Origin: Microvelia longipes
Taxonomy: Eukaryota; Arthropoda; Insecta; Hemiptera; Veliidae
Direction of reading: 5' to 3'
Assembly: GCA_018340805.1 (NCBI GenBank)
Contig: JACMZG010001908.1
Location: 20,299,661 to 20,363,660, forward strand
Length of the DNA: 64,000 bases
How positions within the stretch are numbered: position 1 is the stretch's first letter; each line of letters starts with the position of its first letter. Positions 34,622-46,768 of the stretch are shown one piece after another. The translations under genes were made by a program, and so were the position numbers. Under the pieces are notes generated by a model. That model worked only from the letters and a program-made list of their open reading frames with translations, ran no database searches and was not told the DNA's origin.

Positions 34622-35918
34622 GTATAACCTACAGTTGGTACTTCCATTTTCACACTGATCTATAAAGTCATATCACGTAAAGTCAAATTAGTTTACGTAG
34701 CAATTAGTTCGTTTTAGGCGTTTTAAAAGCGGTTGATATTGTGAACAGTTTAAAAACTACACAAAACAAACAAAATGTATAATATACTTTTCAGTCTTGT
34801 TTACCTTTATAAGTTAGCCAATTTACCCGTAATTATTTAGTTTAGTTAGAACTTTCCAGTAATAATTATATACTCAATAAAATATACTTAGCACTAGTAT
34901 TATTTTATTTATTTTCTATAAGGTTTCATCAAGTTTATGATACTTTCCATTTATAATATTTTGATAGCATTTATTGCAAGGTAGCAATCAAGAAGGCGGT
35001 CGCTCAAAACGGGGATTTTCAAAACAGTTAACAGCTCTACTTCATTCTAGATGGGAATATACAACACTACCACGTTAAGGCAGAGTTTTGAATCCCACAT
35101 TTTAATGGGGAGATACATCAATAAGTATAATGTTTACTCTACCAACATAATGTAAACAATGCTTACTATCCCCGTTATTATTGTTACTTAGCTGATCTTT
35201 CTAATCAAATCAGCATTAAACATCTCTGAGTTCATACGTTGTGAACGTAGAGATCACGATTTTCTTTACGTCGTGAACTGTGTGTATTTTTATAGTATTC
35301 ATAAGCCTATTGCTTAGGGAAAAACATTTGTTATAGCTTAACAAAAAATTAAAAAATGTAAATGGAATGTAAAAAATTTGCTTCGGGTATATAATCGACC
35401 ATATCAAATATAAATACGTCACGGAAGTTACGTTTTGTTGCAGAACGTTTCTTTGTTTACATAATAAAGCAATGCTATTGGTCACTTTAGGATCACAAAA
35501 AATAAATAATTAGGATCCTTTGTTTCATTTTGTTTTGATATGAGCCAATATGTATTTTGTGACGTCACACTTTCGCGATGATTAACATAGTGCTCATGAA
35601 GAAGATTACAGGGTGGTGCATTTCACCCTGCACTGGTGCATTTCACCAATACATCACTTTGATTAACTCAGCTTCGTATGGAGCTATCGCGATAAAATTC
35701 GTTACAACCCACTAAGTTGACAACTGGAAGTTTGAATACCCAATTATTATGTTGTTAATTCGTCTGGTATGTATGGTCATCATATTACCAATATGTGATT
35801 TTTTACAGTAACTTTAGATTATATTGGAGCAAACCTTTGCGTCATATTCTGAACATTTAATACTAATAAAATGAAATTCCGGTAATTTTTTTGTAATTTT
35901 CCCGGGGGTGGTACCCCC

Positions 35919-36430
35919 AAATTTATAAGGGGACCCGTCCAAAAAAAACATTTTTACTGGCGAAATATCCGTTTCAGGTCAAAAGAAGTTGTTTGGAGCA
36001 ATAAAAACAAATTTTTGATTTTTTTGGGGCAACACCCCAAAATTTAAAAGGGGGAAGCAAACAAAAAAAAATTTTAATGCTCAAAATCCGTTTCAGGTCA
36101 ATAGAAATTTGTTTGGAGCAATAAAAAAAATTTTTGATTTTTTTGGGGCAGCACCCCCAAAATTTTAAGGGGTAACCGACCAAAAAAATTTTTTTATTGC
36201 CTCAAAATCCGTTTCAGGTCAAAAGAAGTTGTTTAGAGCAATAAAAAAAATTAGACTTTTTGGGGGCACCCCCAAAATGTATAAGGGGGAGCCGACCAAA
36301 AAAAAATTTTTTATTAGCTCGAAATCCGTTTCAGGTCAAAAGAAGTTGTTTGGAGCAATAAAAAAAAATTTGACTTTTTGGGGTCAGCACACCCAAAATT
36401 TATAAGGGGGTGACAACCAAAAAATGTTTC
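35919..36430. repeat. Tandem repeat, about 120-bp unit, 4.3 copies
   Basis: Units start at about 35,919, 36,040, 36,160, 36,275 and 36,396. Each has AAATTTATAAGGGG, an A-run, CCGTTTCAGGTCAAAAGAAG, TTGTTTGGAGCAATAAAA and GGGGCANCACCCC. Open frames through it are periodicity artefacts. Confidence 0.9.
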
Positions 36431-36786
36431 GCCCTGAACCACTCTTGTTTACCCAAAATGGAGTTTAAGCTCAAAAACAATTATTAAAATAGAACAAAAA
36501 ATGACTAGAGTCAATCTAGGGACGATTTAAGGTACCTCTCTACCTACCTTGGATCTTCCTAGGTTGTTCCTAGCTTTTTCCTAGCCTTTTCCTAGAATTT
36601 AAGGTGCAAAGTTAGGAAAAGGCTAGGAGAAACCTAGGAGAGATCTCTTCCTAGCCCTAGGGACGGTTAAAAATGTTCTAAAATGGACACTAAAGCTAGG
36701 AAGAAGCTAGGAAAAGGCTGGGAACAACCTAGGAAGAACCTAGGAGAGATTTTTTTTGAAACTTTTGATCATTCTGAATACGGGCC

Positions 36787-37410
36787 TAAGAATGCTCTTT
36801 ACAAGAAGCAACTGGCTCTAGGTTTGTTTATGGATATCGAAGGAGCGTTTTACAACGTCTCTGTAGATTCTATTTGTCAAGCAGCCTCTCAGCATGGGGC
36901 ACATCTAGCTATTGTTGGCTGGATTCGATCCATGTTGTTGTTGAGATGCATTAGAGTTCAGCACAGTGGCTGCAGTATTAGAGCAGCCGTAAACAGGGGT
37001 TGTCCGCAAGGAGATTTCTATCCCCTCTTTTGTGGTGTTTAATAATTGACAGCCTTATGGTTCTACTAGAAAAAAAGAGTTCTACATACAGGCTCATACC
37101 GATGATGTAGCTGTCCAGTTTTTTGACACTGTCTTTGAGCTTACCCAGAGAGTACTCCGCTTTATTGAGCAGTGAAGTGTAGAACATTTTCTTAGGGTAA
37201 ACCCTCAAAGACTGTTGTTGTGCCGTTCTCTAGAAAATATATATGGATCATAGTAGAGATATAGTACTTAGAGGTAAAACTCTTGAAGTCTCAAGCAGTG
37301 TTAAGTATCTTAGAGTAATTCTTGATCTAAACTAACATGGGGCCCACAACTGGAAGCTAAGTTGGGCATGGCGTTGGCTGTTTTTAGGTGTGCCGAAGGG
37401 AAATGGAGGA
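36787..37410 (+). pseudogene. R1-like non-LTR RT fragment, 3' piece
   Basis: Continues the fragment at 33,725-33,831. Reads ALGLFMDIEGAFYNVS (palm motif A, D present), GWIRSMLLLR, and RGCPQGDFYP (motif B, usually GCPQGGVLSPLLW). A frame change follows after a stop at 37,040. The catalytic YADD is altered to an HTDD-like form in AHTDDVAV. A later VSSSVKYLRVILD block matches the usual KYLGVxLD. The reverse transcriptase is dead through stops, frameshifts and the altered motifs. Clade assignment (R1/LOA type) rests on these motifs only. Confidence 0.75.
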
Positions 37411-37825
37411 AAACTTAAATTACAAGTTTTAATCACTCAGATTTTCAATTTTTAACGAAATAAAAAAAAGATCCCATAGCTTTTATAATTGGAATTATTA
37501 CATTTAAAATAATTCTGATACAAAAATGCTTAGTATATGAACTAAGGAGATCTTGATTAGTTATCTCATTACTATAATTTTTTACGAGCACTCTAGCCGC
37601 ATAATAGGTATGACTCAAGAAGGGGAAATTCTAGTAAAAATATAACGAGACAAGAATAGGGTTTGGTAAATATAATTAAATTTAGAGATGAAATCAGAAA
37701 TATTAATAACAACATCGTGGGCTTTAAAGTTAGTCACTTTATAAAATTGATTATGAACAAAGCTAGCTATGTAAATGAAAATTAGCTACAATAATTTAAT
37801 AATAATCTAGTAATTTAGTTCTGTA
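37411..37825. other. No recognised gene
   Basis: AT-rich; nothing supported. Confidence 0.35.
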
Positions 37826-37827
37826 GC

Positions 37828-38075
37828 GGGGGTCTGGCTGGTGTAATGATTGGTTAGCACGTGCGGCTGCCACCCAGACAGTTCGGGTTCGATCCCGATC
37901 GGAGCTCTTAGAATTTTTATGGGAGGGATGGAAAACCTTTTGTTAGCAGCCCTTGTAAAGAGACGTTAAGCTGGTGGCTCCGTGTTAGTGCGATGAAAGG
38001 TAGATGATAGACACTATCATCTACCTCAGAGAGTCAGCAAAAAGAGCCCAACGACGTAGACTACTGGTTAGGTTA
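37828..38075 (+). repeat. tRNA-derived SINE (second type)
   Basis: The head has an A-box-like GATTGGTTAGCACGTGC and a B-box GGGTTCGATCCCGATC about 40 bases on. The body contains GAGACGTTAAGCTGGTGGCT, a block shared by many arthropod SINEs. A real tRNA gene is unlikely because acceptor ends do not pair. Confidence 0.75.
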
Positions 38076-39404
38076 TCTATAACTTCTCCTTAATTACTAT
38101 CGCCACTATTACTAGCTTTGTTGCGACCATTTCGCAGTATAAACAAAATGAAGCCCTGGTAAGTATTTTTCTGCTTGGTTGGTCAAGATACTTGACTTGG
38201 CATTTGCCCCACCTCACCATATAAATCCCGCTCTTATATAACGATGGCTTAGGCTCTTTAACTCTGCTTAAATGGTTCTTAAGGTCTTTGTTAAGGAAAA
38301 GCTCACTTTATTTATTTATTCCTTTTAAGAACAGATGCTATGCGCTAAGAAATACTGCCAAGGTAGGAAATGTCCATTCCCTAATATAACAAATGAGTTT
38401 TGCTTTGGTTGATTTCTGGTTCCTCAGTCATAGATTTAAGAATCAGTGTATGAAGCCTTCTTTTCACGATAAAAACGCTTTGCCAATAATGTTTTGTTTT
38501 GATCGAGAGACTTCTTATTTTTTATTAATTATGTTTTGATTTTTTTTGTTGGACACTGTTGATACTCGTAAGGTAGAAAGTCTATTCTGTTTTTATACCT
38601 AATGTTGTTTTATTTGTGAGGAGTGATTTGTTTCTTTTCATCTATCTACTGTAATTGTTACAGTACGCTTCCTTATTATAATCCATGCGATATTTAAAAT
38701 CTGAGGTTGACTGTAGCGAGTCCAAAGCTTTGAGGATAAGCGTAGCAAATCCGATATAGTGAACGCCATACCTTATTGTTTCTTTTTTTAAGTTTTTTGT
38801 TTGATTACATTTAGTGTTTACAAATTATGCCTCCTAAAACGAAACTTAAAAGAGAAAGAATGTCTAATATAATTTTGTAAAAGAATGTCTTTGTAAAGAT
38901 AAACATTTTGGTATGCTATGCTTCATTTAGTACGTACACCTGATCTCCCCAAACCTTTCTGGTGTATTTATTTCTCTTGTAGCCAAACATTTTTACTAAA
39001 ATTTAAAAACACCATACTTATACTTGTTTATAAACATAACATGTGTCAAAAATATTACTCATTAGATTAGATTCACTTCATAGCCAGTTTTTGAAAATAT
39101 TTTTTTTTAAATCGCGAACATCATACTATACATTTTTTAACATAAACGAAAGATTAAGTAGATTAGTTAGGAATTTTTGGAGTTGTTAGTATTTTATATT
39201 TTCACCACAGTCATGATGTTGACTTTATTTGTACTCAATATTATTAATAAAAATATTAAAATAAACATTTTTTAATAACTTTGACTGAAGGGTTGCACCA
39301 CGCACACTATGCCCGCGATTCGACTTTTGATCCAATAACTTAAGAATGCTTAGGGATATACTAATTACAATGTTATAAGATCTAACATTATAAGCTAAAA
39401 TTGA
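38076..39404. other. No recognised gene; family B-like tail at 38,708-38,765
   Basis: TGTAGCGAGTCCAAAGCTTT, GAGGATAAGCGTAGCAAATC, CGATATAGTGAACG resembles the family B tail. The rest is featureless. Confidence 0.4.
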
Positions 39405-39620
39405 CCTAGTAGAGAGGTCCAGTGGTTAGAATCATCGCCTATTAATCAAGAGACCCTTGGTTCAATGCTAGCTGGAGTGGAGTCATCTTCACTCTTAGGC
39501 GCTGCACTATAGAGAGACTTTAGAGAATGGCTTCCTTAAGACCGGCCAAACTAGCCCATGTTTACATGGTCCTCTCTGATCTGATTTTTTAAGAGCATGG
39601 GCGTCCTCAGGAGTTTTCCA
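39405..39620 (+). repeat. tRNA-derived SINE (third type)
   Basis: GGTCCAGTGGTTAGAATCA (A box region) and CCTTGGTTCAATGCTAGC (B box) are about 37 bases apart, followed by a body with GGCGCTGCACTATAGAG. No partner copy in this window. Confidence 0.6.
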
Positions 39621-39789
39621 GGGGGTTTAAAGTTACCAATGTATTGCGGGTTTAGTATCCATCGCCCTTTCTCAAAAGTCAGAGATAGGAGTCTAGTAAA
39701 AACCATAAGAGTAGGGCTTTGCTAAACTAATGTATAATTGGATAATATATCATTTATTGAGCTAAAATTAATATTTTTATTAATTTAGA

Positions 39790-39912
39790 CCTTTAGCGAG
39801 CGAAGCAAGTTCCTTAAAACATATGAAATAAAGGTGTTATAAACCTAGCGAGCGAAGCAAGCCTCTATTAGAATAATTTTTAAATTCAACAATCAAGCAA
39901 ACGAAGCATGTT
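39790..39912. repeat. Three spaced AGCGAGCGAAGCAAG repeats
   Basis: At about 39,796, 39,847 and 39,893 (last one diverged: AAGCAAACGAAGCATG), each followed by TTCC or CCTC, spaced about 50 bp. Confidence 0.6.
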
Positions 39913-40270
39913 CCTTTTTATGTATTTTAGGGTTTGAATTTTTTGATTTTCCAGGTGGAGTCAAGTGACCCGTTTGACCCCCCCTGTGGGAGCCCATAAT
40001 AAGCGGGCTTGACTCCTGTTAAGTACACATATGCGGAGTTGGTTCCAACATTAATGTCTCAGTTCGTTTCCCCCAGTATCGCATGTATAGAGGAACGTAT
40101 ATGAGTAAGATGTATATGTCTTAAAAGATGATTCCTGTGCATAGATTAAACCCGGGTGTGTGAAAGGGGGTTCAACTCTTGGCGAATTTTCCTATCTAAG
40201 ATTCTTGGTCGAGTCTGCCCCACCCTACGGCCTAACCTCCCACTCTGTCTATTGCTTTCAAGGTAGGAAG

Positions 40271-40396
40271 CACTTGACGAGGAAATTAAAGTTATTCTTG
40301 TTTGGGCAAACCGCTTTGACGAGAAAATTAAAGTTCTCTTTGTACAAGGTGACTGCTTTGACGAGGACATTCGCTCTTTCTATGTACATTTGCTTA
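40271..40396. repeat. 42-bp tandem repeat, three units
   Basis: Units start at 40,271, 40,313 and 40,355 with (C/G)CTTTGACGAGGAAATTAA-type openings. Because 42 is a multiple of 3, both strands show open frames with 14-residue periodicity; no domain supports a gene. Confidence 0.8.
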
Positions 40397-40924
40397 AAAA
40401 TGTTTAATAATAAAAGAGGAAGTACAAAAATACCCATTAAAATATTTTGAAGCATTTATTCAAGTATAAAACATTTTAAGCAAAAATATCTTTTGTGATA
40501 AGGTTGAATACATTCACATGATCCCTAGCTTTGGGAATAAATGAAAAATCTTTTCCCTATTCTTTTTTCGACCTTTTCATTGGTTCTTATAACCACAATA
40601 GTTGTTAATTTTTCATTTTTCCAGAGATTTTTAAAAATACTAAAAATGCATATCCTGAGGTAATCAACCAGTGTTTTGTTTTCCTAAGGATTTGCAATTT
40701 GCGAAGTATTATTTGTATATATTTCAACGTTTAATGATTCATATATCATGGTACCTTATAAATAGTTTTAGGTGAGACTTGCCGAGTCCGTTCGTGGTAC
40801 AAGAACTAACTGAGCTCCAGCCCCTTCCTAGCTGAGAGTCACTAGAAAATACCTCTCTCTTTCTATATGATTAATTATATTTCACATTAACTGTTACCAA
40901 TGATGCAAAACTATACAAATTCAA
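40397..40924. other. No recognised gene
   Basis: AT-rich; nothing supported. Confidence 0.35.
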
Positions 40925-41064
40925 ATAATTCAATTATTCTTAAAACTGTATCTAATGACGTGGCACGTATGGTGGGAGTTTATTTGGGAATTTGGCCAAA
41001 CGCCTTTTCCGGTGACGAAAATAGGTTTTGCGAAACTTTATGTATACATACATACATACATACA

Positions 41065-41156
<92 letters not shown>

Positions 41157-41868
41157 CGAAACACACAAATGATCAAAGGTTGATTTCTTACCAAGTTTTA
41201 ACTCTCTAGTATAAACACACTGGTGGAACCACACACACAGCATGTGTGTGTGGTTCCATATTTGTTTGTGGTTGGTTTTATATGTTTATTTTTTTATATT
41301 TATAAAAGGATAAATATTTTTTAATCTAACTTGGTACAAAAATCAACCTTGGGGAGGACAGGAAATCTATTGATAAGGATGTTGTGAGCCGATTTGCTGA
41401 GTAAACAAAGTTTTATGATAATTATTAAGGGTTAGAATTAAACGAAACCGATTCGGTTATGACCATTTTAAGTGACAAAAGTTGCAAAAACCGTGATAAA
41501 TTTCCGAAAAACTTAAAATACGAACGGTAAACAAAAATATTCGAGTAAGGTGTCGATTTCTAAGTTTTTTGGTACGCTTAATTGAATAAAACTAATATAG
41601 AGTTGATATGACCATTGCAAATAATCAAAAAGTAGAATAAACCGCGGTAAAATAGCGGAAAAATTAAAATACGGGCAGTAAATAAAATATTTATAGTATA
41701 TAGTGTTGTTTTCTATGCTTGTTGGTACGCTGAATCGCTTAAAGCCGGCCAGAAGAATTAAATAACACTTTATTTAATTTTATAAAAAGTTTTAAATGGG
41801 TGCGAATAATGTTGTGCGATGCATTGTATAAAATAAGCGCATTTTCTTTAAAAACTCGGATAAATAAA
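40925..41868 (+). repeat. Diverged family A copy with compound microsatellite
   Basis: Same order as the 59-63 kb copy: GACGAAAATAGGTTTTGCGA, (CATA)n then (TA)n (41,043-41,149), TAACTTGGTACAAAAATCAA, CCTTGGGGAGGACAGG, then two degenerate 150-bp-type units ending GGTACGCTGAAT. A TGGAACCACACACACA hairpin (41,224-41,258, 16-bp perfect arms) is inserted. Open frames over the microsatellite are artefacts. Confidence 0.6.
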
Positions 41869-42135
41869 ATCAGTTTGTCTCGAGACTCGGTACAGACCAC
41901 ACGAGAGTGATAGTTATTGTTTTTCTAATAGTCATTATTGATAGTACTATTATCGACAAGCTTTAATCCTATCTAATAAATCAATAAACAAATCTTACTC
42001 ATTTTAGATATCTATTTATACATACAAGTTAAAGTTAAATATTTAATTTTTATTTTAATATTTTATTAATTTAATTTAAGAAAAACCCTATAATTTTTGT
42101 TAATTCGTTTAACTATAAAAAATCGTTGCATCGTC

Positions 42136-43074
42136 ATGGCAATTACATGCAAAACTTGCAATCAAATCGGGGAAAAAGACACGGTTTTACTCTGCTGTCA
42201 GTGTAAGTTAAACTTTCATTACGCCTGTCAAGGTATTCTGGAAGATAACTTTAATAGAATGAGACAGGATACTAGGAGCAAATGGAAATGTGCTCATTGC
42301 AAAAACCCAAACATACAAAAACCTAATATTAATGTCCCGATTAACCCGCAGATAAGCGCAGAAGAAATTAGAGCGATTCTTGAAGAATATAAGGCAAGCG
42401 TTGAATCATGCATTGAGCATAAACTTGAACAGCTCCAAACTACAATGAACTTTATAAGTAATAAGTATGACGAAACCATCGATAAGTTAAATAAAATTAT
42501 AAATAAAAATTTGGAACTGCAAGAAGAAAATCAGCTCTTAAAAAATGAAATATGCGATTTACAACAGTACACTAGAGTAGATAACTTAATCATATCAGGT
42601 ATCCCAGAGACGGCTAACGAGGAGATGCCAGCCTTACTTGAAAAAGTTGCAAGCACTATAGGTATAGATTTTAAGGAAGATGACGTCAGTGTAGCCCATC
42701 GAATGACTCTGAAAACAGCTAGTAAAGGTCCTAAACCGCTTATTGTCAAATTCGTTAGAAGATGGCAAAAAGATAAATGGATGAGGGCGTACAGAAGCCA
42801 GTGTCAGGTAGAAAGACAGAAGGCAACACCTAACCACCCGGCGAAACCCGGTCTCGACGTCCAAAAGATTAGCGCAACTTTTAGGGAAGGACGAATGTTC
42901 TTCTCTGAACATTTGACTCAGCGAAACAGAGAATTACTAACATCCGTAAAAGCTGCTGCCAAAGAAAAAGGATACAAGTACGTATGGTTCAACAATAACA
43001 AAGTGCTGGTTAGAAAGGCTGATGGATCCAATGTTATTCACATTAAATCACATGCGGACGCCATGAAGCTATAG
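42136..43074 (+). CDS. LINE ORF1 protein: PHD finger, coiled coil, RNA-binding C-terminus
   Basis: The 312-residue product is expected to bind element RNA and act as a chaperone in the ribonucleoprotein. A PHD-type finger lies at residues 5-55 (C5, C8, C20/C21, C23, H28, C31, C52, C55). A charged coiled-coil stretch (about 75-150, with repeated Leu/Ile/Lys/Glu) follows, then a region like the L1 ORF1 RRM and C-terminal domain (DNLIISGIP, near 160; VSVAHRM; PLIVKFVRRWQKDKWM). I chose ATG 42,136 because the upstream extension uses a TTG codon and adds 13 unconserved residues. No internal stop or frameshift is visible. Confidence 0.88.
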   Translation: MAITCKTCNQIGEKDTVLLCCQCKLNFHYACQGILEDNFNRMRQDTRSKWKCAHCKNPNIQKPNINVPINPQISAEEIRAILEEYKASVESCIEHKLEQLQTTMNFISNKYDETIDKLNKIINKNLELQEENQLLKNEICDLQQYTRVDNLIISGIPETANEEMPALLEKVASTIGIDFKEDDVSVAHRMTLKTASKGPKPLIVKFVRRWQKDKWMRAYRSQCQVERQKATPNHPAKPGLDVQKISATFREGRMFFSEHLTQRNRELLTSVKAAAKEKGYKYVWFNNNKVLVRKADGSNVIHIKSHADAMKL

Positions 43075-43531
43075 GGAAAATACAAAACACATACCAATTT
43101 AAAGTTAAGTTCATTCTTTTTTTCTCAATTAAAAAGCAACCTTGCAAATAAACAATCTACAAAACTCTTAAACTTTTACTTTCTTAGAAACCTAAATATC
43201 ATTTCTTTTTTAAATAACAAAATAACACTTTTTATTCAAATTAAAACCTTATTGTCCATGATTAGTTCTAGCCTCATTTTATTTACCATACCGTCATGTG
43301 TACTAAGTAAATTAGATCAATCAAAGTATCACACATATATACAATATATACTCAGAATGTTATGTCATAATATGCTCAGTTATATCATTAGATTAAATTA
43401 TGTTGTTATTATAATGTATAAGAAAAAAGCTGTAACTTTGATGTATATAAAATTGCTCAATTTTTCGTTTATAAGTCCTGTTAGTAATATTGTTGCCAAA
43501 TTACATAGCTATCTTTGTTTAGTCAGTAAAA
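43075..43531. other. Inter-ORF region of the LINE
   Basis: AT-rich spacer between ORF1 stop and ORF2 ATG. An open frame (43,252-43,542) overlaps the ORF2 start but has no recognised domain. Confidence 0.5.
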
Positions 43532-46500
43532 ATGAATTCTAACTTTATAAAAAGCTTAGACTCCACTTATAATGATCCGAAGCCTTATATCATTAATAAT
43601 TATAACTTTAGTGAGTTAAATAAAAACAGTACTTTATTCTTGCACACAAACATTAGATCTATCAATAGAAACTATGATGCTCTGCTACTACTACTCAATA
43701 ACCTAAATAGAGAAATGGATGTCATCATACTGACTGAAGCTTGGCTAAGCCAGTATGATGACTTTTATAACATTGATGGTTACAATACATACTTTGATGC
43801 AGGAAAGAACAGAGCTGAAGGCATAGTAGTATTCTGTAAATCTCACATTGATGTTATAGACGTTGTTAATAGACCGGTTTTAGACTGCAACAGTTTACTT
43901 TTAAGACTTAAAGTTAACAAAGAAGAAGTTTATTTGACTTCTATCTATAGATCTTTTGGAATCAAACTCAATGAATTTATTAACAATTTAGCTATTTATC
44001 TCGATAATAATAAATACACCAACCATATTCTAGCTGGAGACTTTAATTTAAATTTATTAGAAGATTCGAACGATAAAAACAATTACCTTAATATTCTAAA
44101 TTCTCAAGCATTCATAAGCTGCATTAATGACGTAACAAGAAAAGAAAATAATTCAGAATCATGCATTGACCATATTTTCATGAAATTTAAAAACCAATAT
44201 AAATTTACTCCTTTTATTATACATGATAAGGTTTCTGATCATTATCCAGTGGGCATATCTATAGACATTAATGTTCACGGCAATTACGAGCCGATAAAAA
44301 AATATTTCACTTATACGTTAGTAGATTCAACGGAATTAGAAAAAAAAACTCAAACAGACAGACTGGACAAATTTATATACAATAACAAACGCAGAGACAG
44401 CAACACAAAACATTTATAAAAACGTTACAAAACTACATAATAGAATGCACTCAAACTAAACAAATTAAAATTACATGTAAAAATAAGAGACTTAAACCTT
44501 GGATCACTAACGGTCTACTGACTTCTAAACGAATGAAAGACAAAATGAGAAAGACTCTTGACAAACAACCTTTTAATACTAAACTTAAAGAAAAATATAT
44601 TAAATACAAAAATTATTTAACAAAACTAATAAGAAAAACCAAAACTGAATATTTTAAAAGCAAACTACCTAAAGACCAACTAGACTCTGGACAGACTTGG
44701 AAAGTTTTAAACGAATGTTTAAACAAGAAAAAAGGTTTAAATTCTGAAATCAAGTCACTGACTCATAACAACACTACTTACACTAACAAACAAGATATTG
44801 CTGACCAATTTAATAATTATTTTGCTAATGTTGGATTAAATCTAGCCAAAAATATAATATCAAACAAAAATACCAACTATAGACATCACACAAAGCAGAG
44901 ACCTATTAAAACTACTTTAAACGTTTTTAAATATGTATCTGAGAAGGAAATGACAAATCACATTAACAGTCTTAATAAAGACACAGCTCCGGGAGTAGAT
45001 GGTATTAAATCTCAATATTTGAAGAATTCTATAGATAACCTTGTCAAACCCATGACTTATATAAGCAATCTATGTTTAAGTCAAGGAGTATTTCCTGACG
45101 TCTTGAAACAAGCCGTCATTATTCCACTGCATAAGCAAGGGGATAAATCCGATCCATCAAATTACAGGCCCATATCACTATTATCTAATGTTCTAAAGTT
45201 ATAGAGAAATGCATTAAGTTCAGACTAGTAGAACATCTTGAAGCTAATAATATAATATCAAGTAATCAATTCGGTTATATAAAAAACAAGAGCACCGCAG
45301 ACGCAGTGTATAAACTTACTGAATTAATAGTTAATGATTTAGATCTGGGTATTAAATCTATGGCTCTGTTCATTGATTTGAAAAAAGCTTTTGACACTAT
45401 TTCTCATGAAAAATTGATAAAAACTTTGTATGCAGCAGGCATACGGGATACTTGCTTACAAATGTTTAAAAGTTATCTTTTAAACAGAAAACAAATGGTT
45501 AAACTTGACGGAAAGCTAAGCTCTCCAGAACAAGTTAAGTTCGGAACACAACAGGGAACAGTAATTTCTCCATGGATTTTTCTTATTTATGTGAACAGTT
45601 TAATGGATCTAAGCAACACGTACATGGAAATCATATCTTTTGTTGACGATACTTTGTTATACTTTAGAGGACTTAACTGGAATCAAGTTTTTGCTAAAGC
45701 GACTATTGGTCTAGCTGAAGTAAAATCTTGGTTTGACGAAAACATACTGACTATGAATTTAGACAAAACTAAATACATTTGCTTCTCTTTGGACAAACGC
45801 GGACAACCTCCTTTGCACCTACATTTGAAACTGCATGACCCAATATGTACTTATTACCCACAGTTAACACAGACAAACCAAAATACAAATATTTTACTCA
45901 ATACTAACTGTACGTGTAATGAAATAGGTAGAGTAAATAAAATTAAATATTTAGGTGTTATTGTAGATAACCATTTAAATTGGAAAGACCATATTATAGA
46001 AATGGTAAAAAGAATAAGAAAAACCATGTATGCTTTTATTAGGGTCAGAGATTTTGCTAACAAACTAACATTAAAAACTCTCTATCATGCACTAACGGAA
46101 TCAATTATAAACTATTGCATCTTAGCTTGGGGAAGTACTGCGAGTATTTATCTTAAAGCCGTAGAAATAGCACAAAAAGCAATTTTAAAAATTGCTTTAA
46201 AAAAACCTATGACATATTCATCTAAAGAAATATTTAAAGACTTTTCTGTGCTCCCTGTTGAGCAATTATTTCAAAAAGCTGTGCTTATAAAATACTTCTT
46301 GGAGGAAAATAAACAAACACTACACCATACTTACCTGACAAGAACACAACAGACTAACTTTGTACTGACACCTTTATGTAGAACAGATAAAAAACAAAAA
46401 CACGCTGTTTATCTCGGACCTCTATATTATAATCAATTACCTAACTCTATTCAAACTTGTAAAACCATTGACTCGTTTAAAAAACTGACTAAAACATATT

Positions 46501-46532
46501 TACTGGACCAATACCTTAACTCAGACGACTAA
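43532..46532 (+). pseudogene. LINE ORF2: APE endonuclease plus reverse transcriptase, three frame breaks
   Basis: The endonuclease (about 43,610-44,290) nicks target DNA; motifs HTNIRSINRN, LTEAWL, GDFNLN, SCIDHIF and SDHYPV are all present. The reverse transcriptase follows with AVIIPLHKQGD..NYRPISLLS, FIDLKKAFDTISH, QQGTVISPWIFLIYVNSL and SFVDDTLLYF, then a connection domain (KYLGVIVDNHLNWKDHI). Frames change at the A9 run near 44,340-44,348, again near 44,425-44,440, and by one missing base near 45,190 (SNV to SKVIEKC). Motif B reads QQG where PQG is usual, and the palm reads FVDD instead of FADD. Single indels in runs could also be assembly errors. Confidence 0.9.
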
Positions 46533-46768
46533 CAATATATTTTCAACATGTTGACTAAAATATTTTTTTAAGTTGAATCTATTAGATTTTATATTATCAT
46601 TTTATTTATTCTTTTCTACTCAGCATTAACTGAAATATGAATTAAGTATAAGTGCAATGTTTAAATATTTCTTTTTTCTTATTTCTTTTTAACACTTATG
46701 AAAAACAAAAATAGGAATAAAGTGTAGGTATCTATGTGCGTGGATTCATATATGTATCTATTCACACA

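Larger units (their letters stand above)
33832..36786. mobile_element. Non-autonomous Harbinger-like DNA transposon, 2,955 bp
   Basis: Terminal inverted repeats start GGCCCGTATTCAGAATCA at the left and its inverse at the right. Subterminal blocks hold many TCCTAGG / CCTAGC motifs in inverted arrangement (33,866-34,020 and 36,540-36,760). TAA occurs directly outside both ends (33,829-33,831 and 36,787-36,789), the TWA duplication typical of PIF/Harbinger. No transposase-like ORF is seen inside. The insertion splits an R1-like RT, whose frame is continuous once the element and one TAA are removed. A 120-bp tandem array is internal. Confidence 0.8.

Noticed and set aside
35974..36183. Repetitive minus-strand open frame
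   Set aside because: It is a by-product of the 120-bp tandem repeat.
35919..36430. CRISPR-like array
   Set aside because: Units of about 120 bp are similar throughout with no conserved-repeat/unique-spacer alternation, and the context is eukaryotic.
36978..37208. 76-codon minus-strand frame
   Set aside because: Antisense of the R1-like RT remnant.
37828..37910. Functional tRNA gene
   Set aside because: A and B boxes are present, but acceptor ends do not pair and a SINE body follows.
40900..41243. Four overlapping open frames on both strands
   Set aside because: They run through (CATA)n/(TA)n of a family A copy; I/Y and H/T/Y repeats are microsatellite translation.
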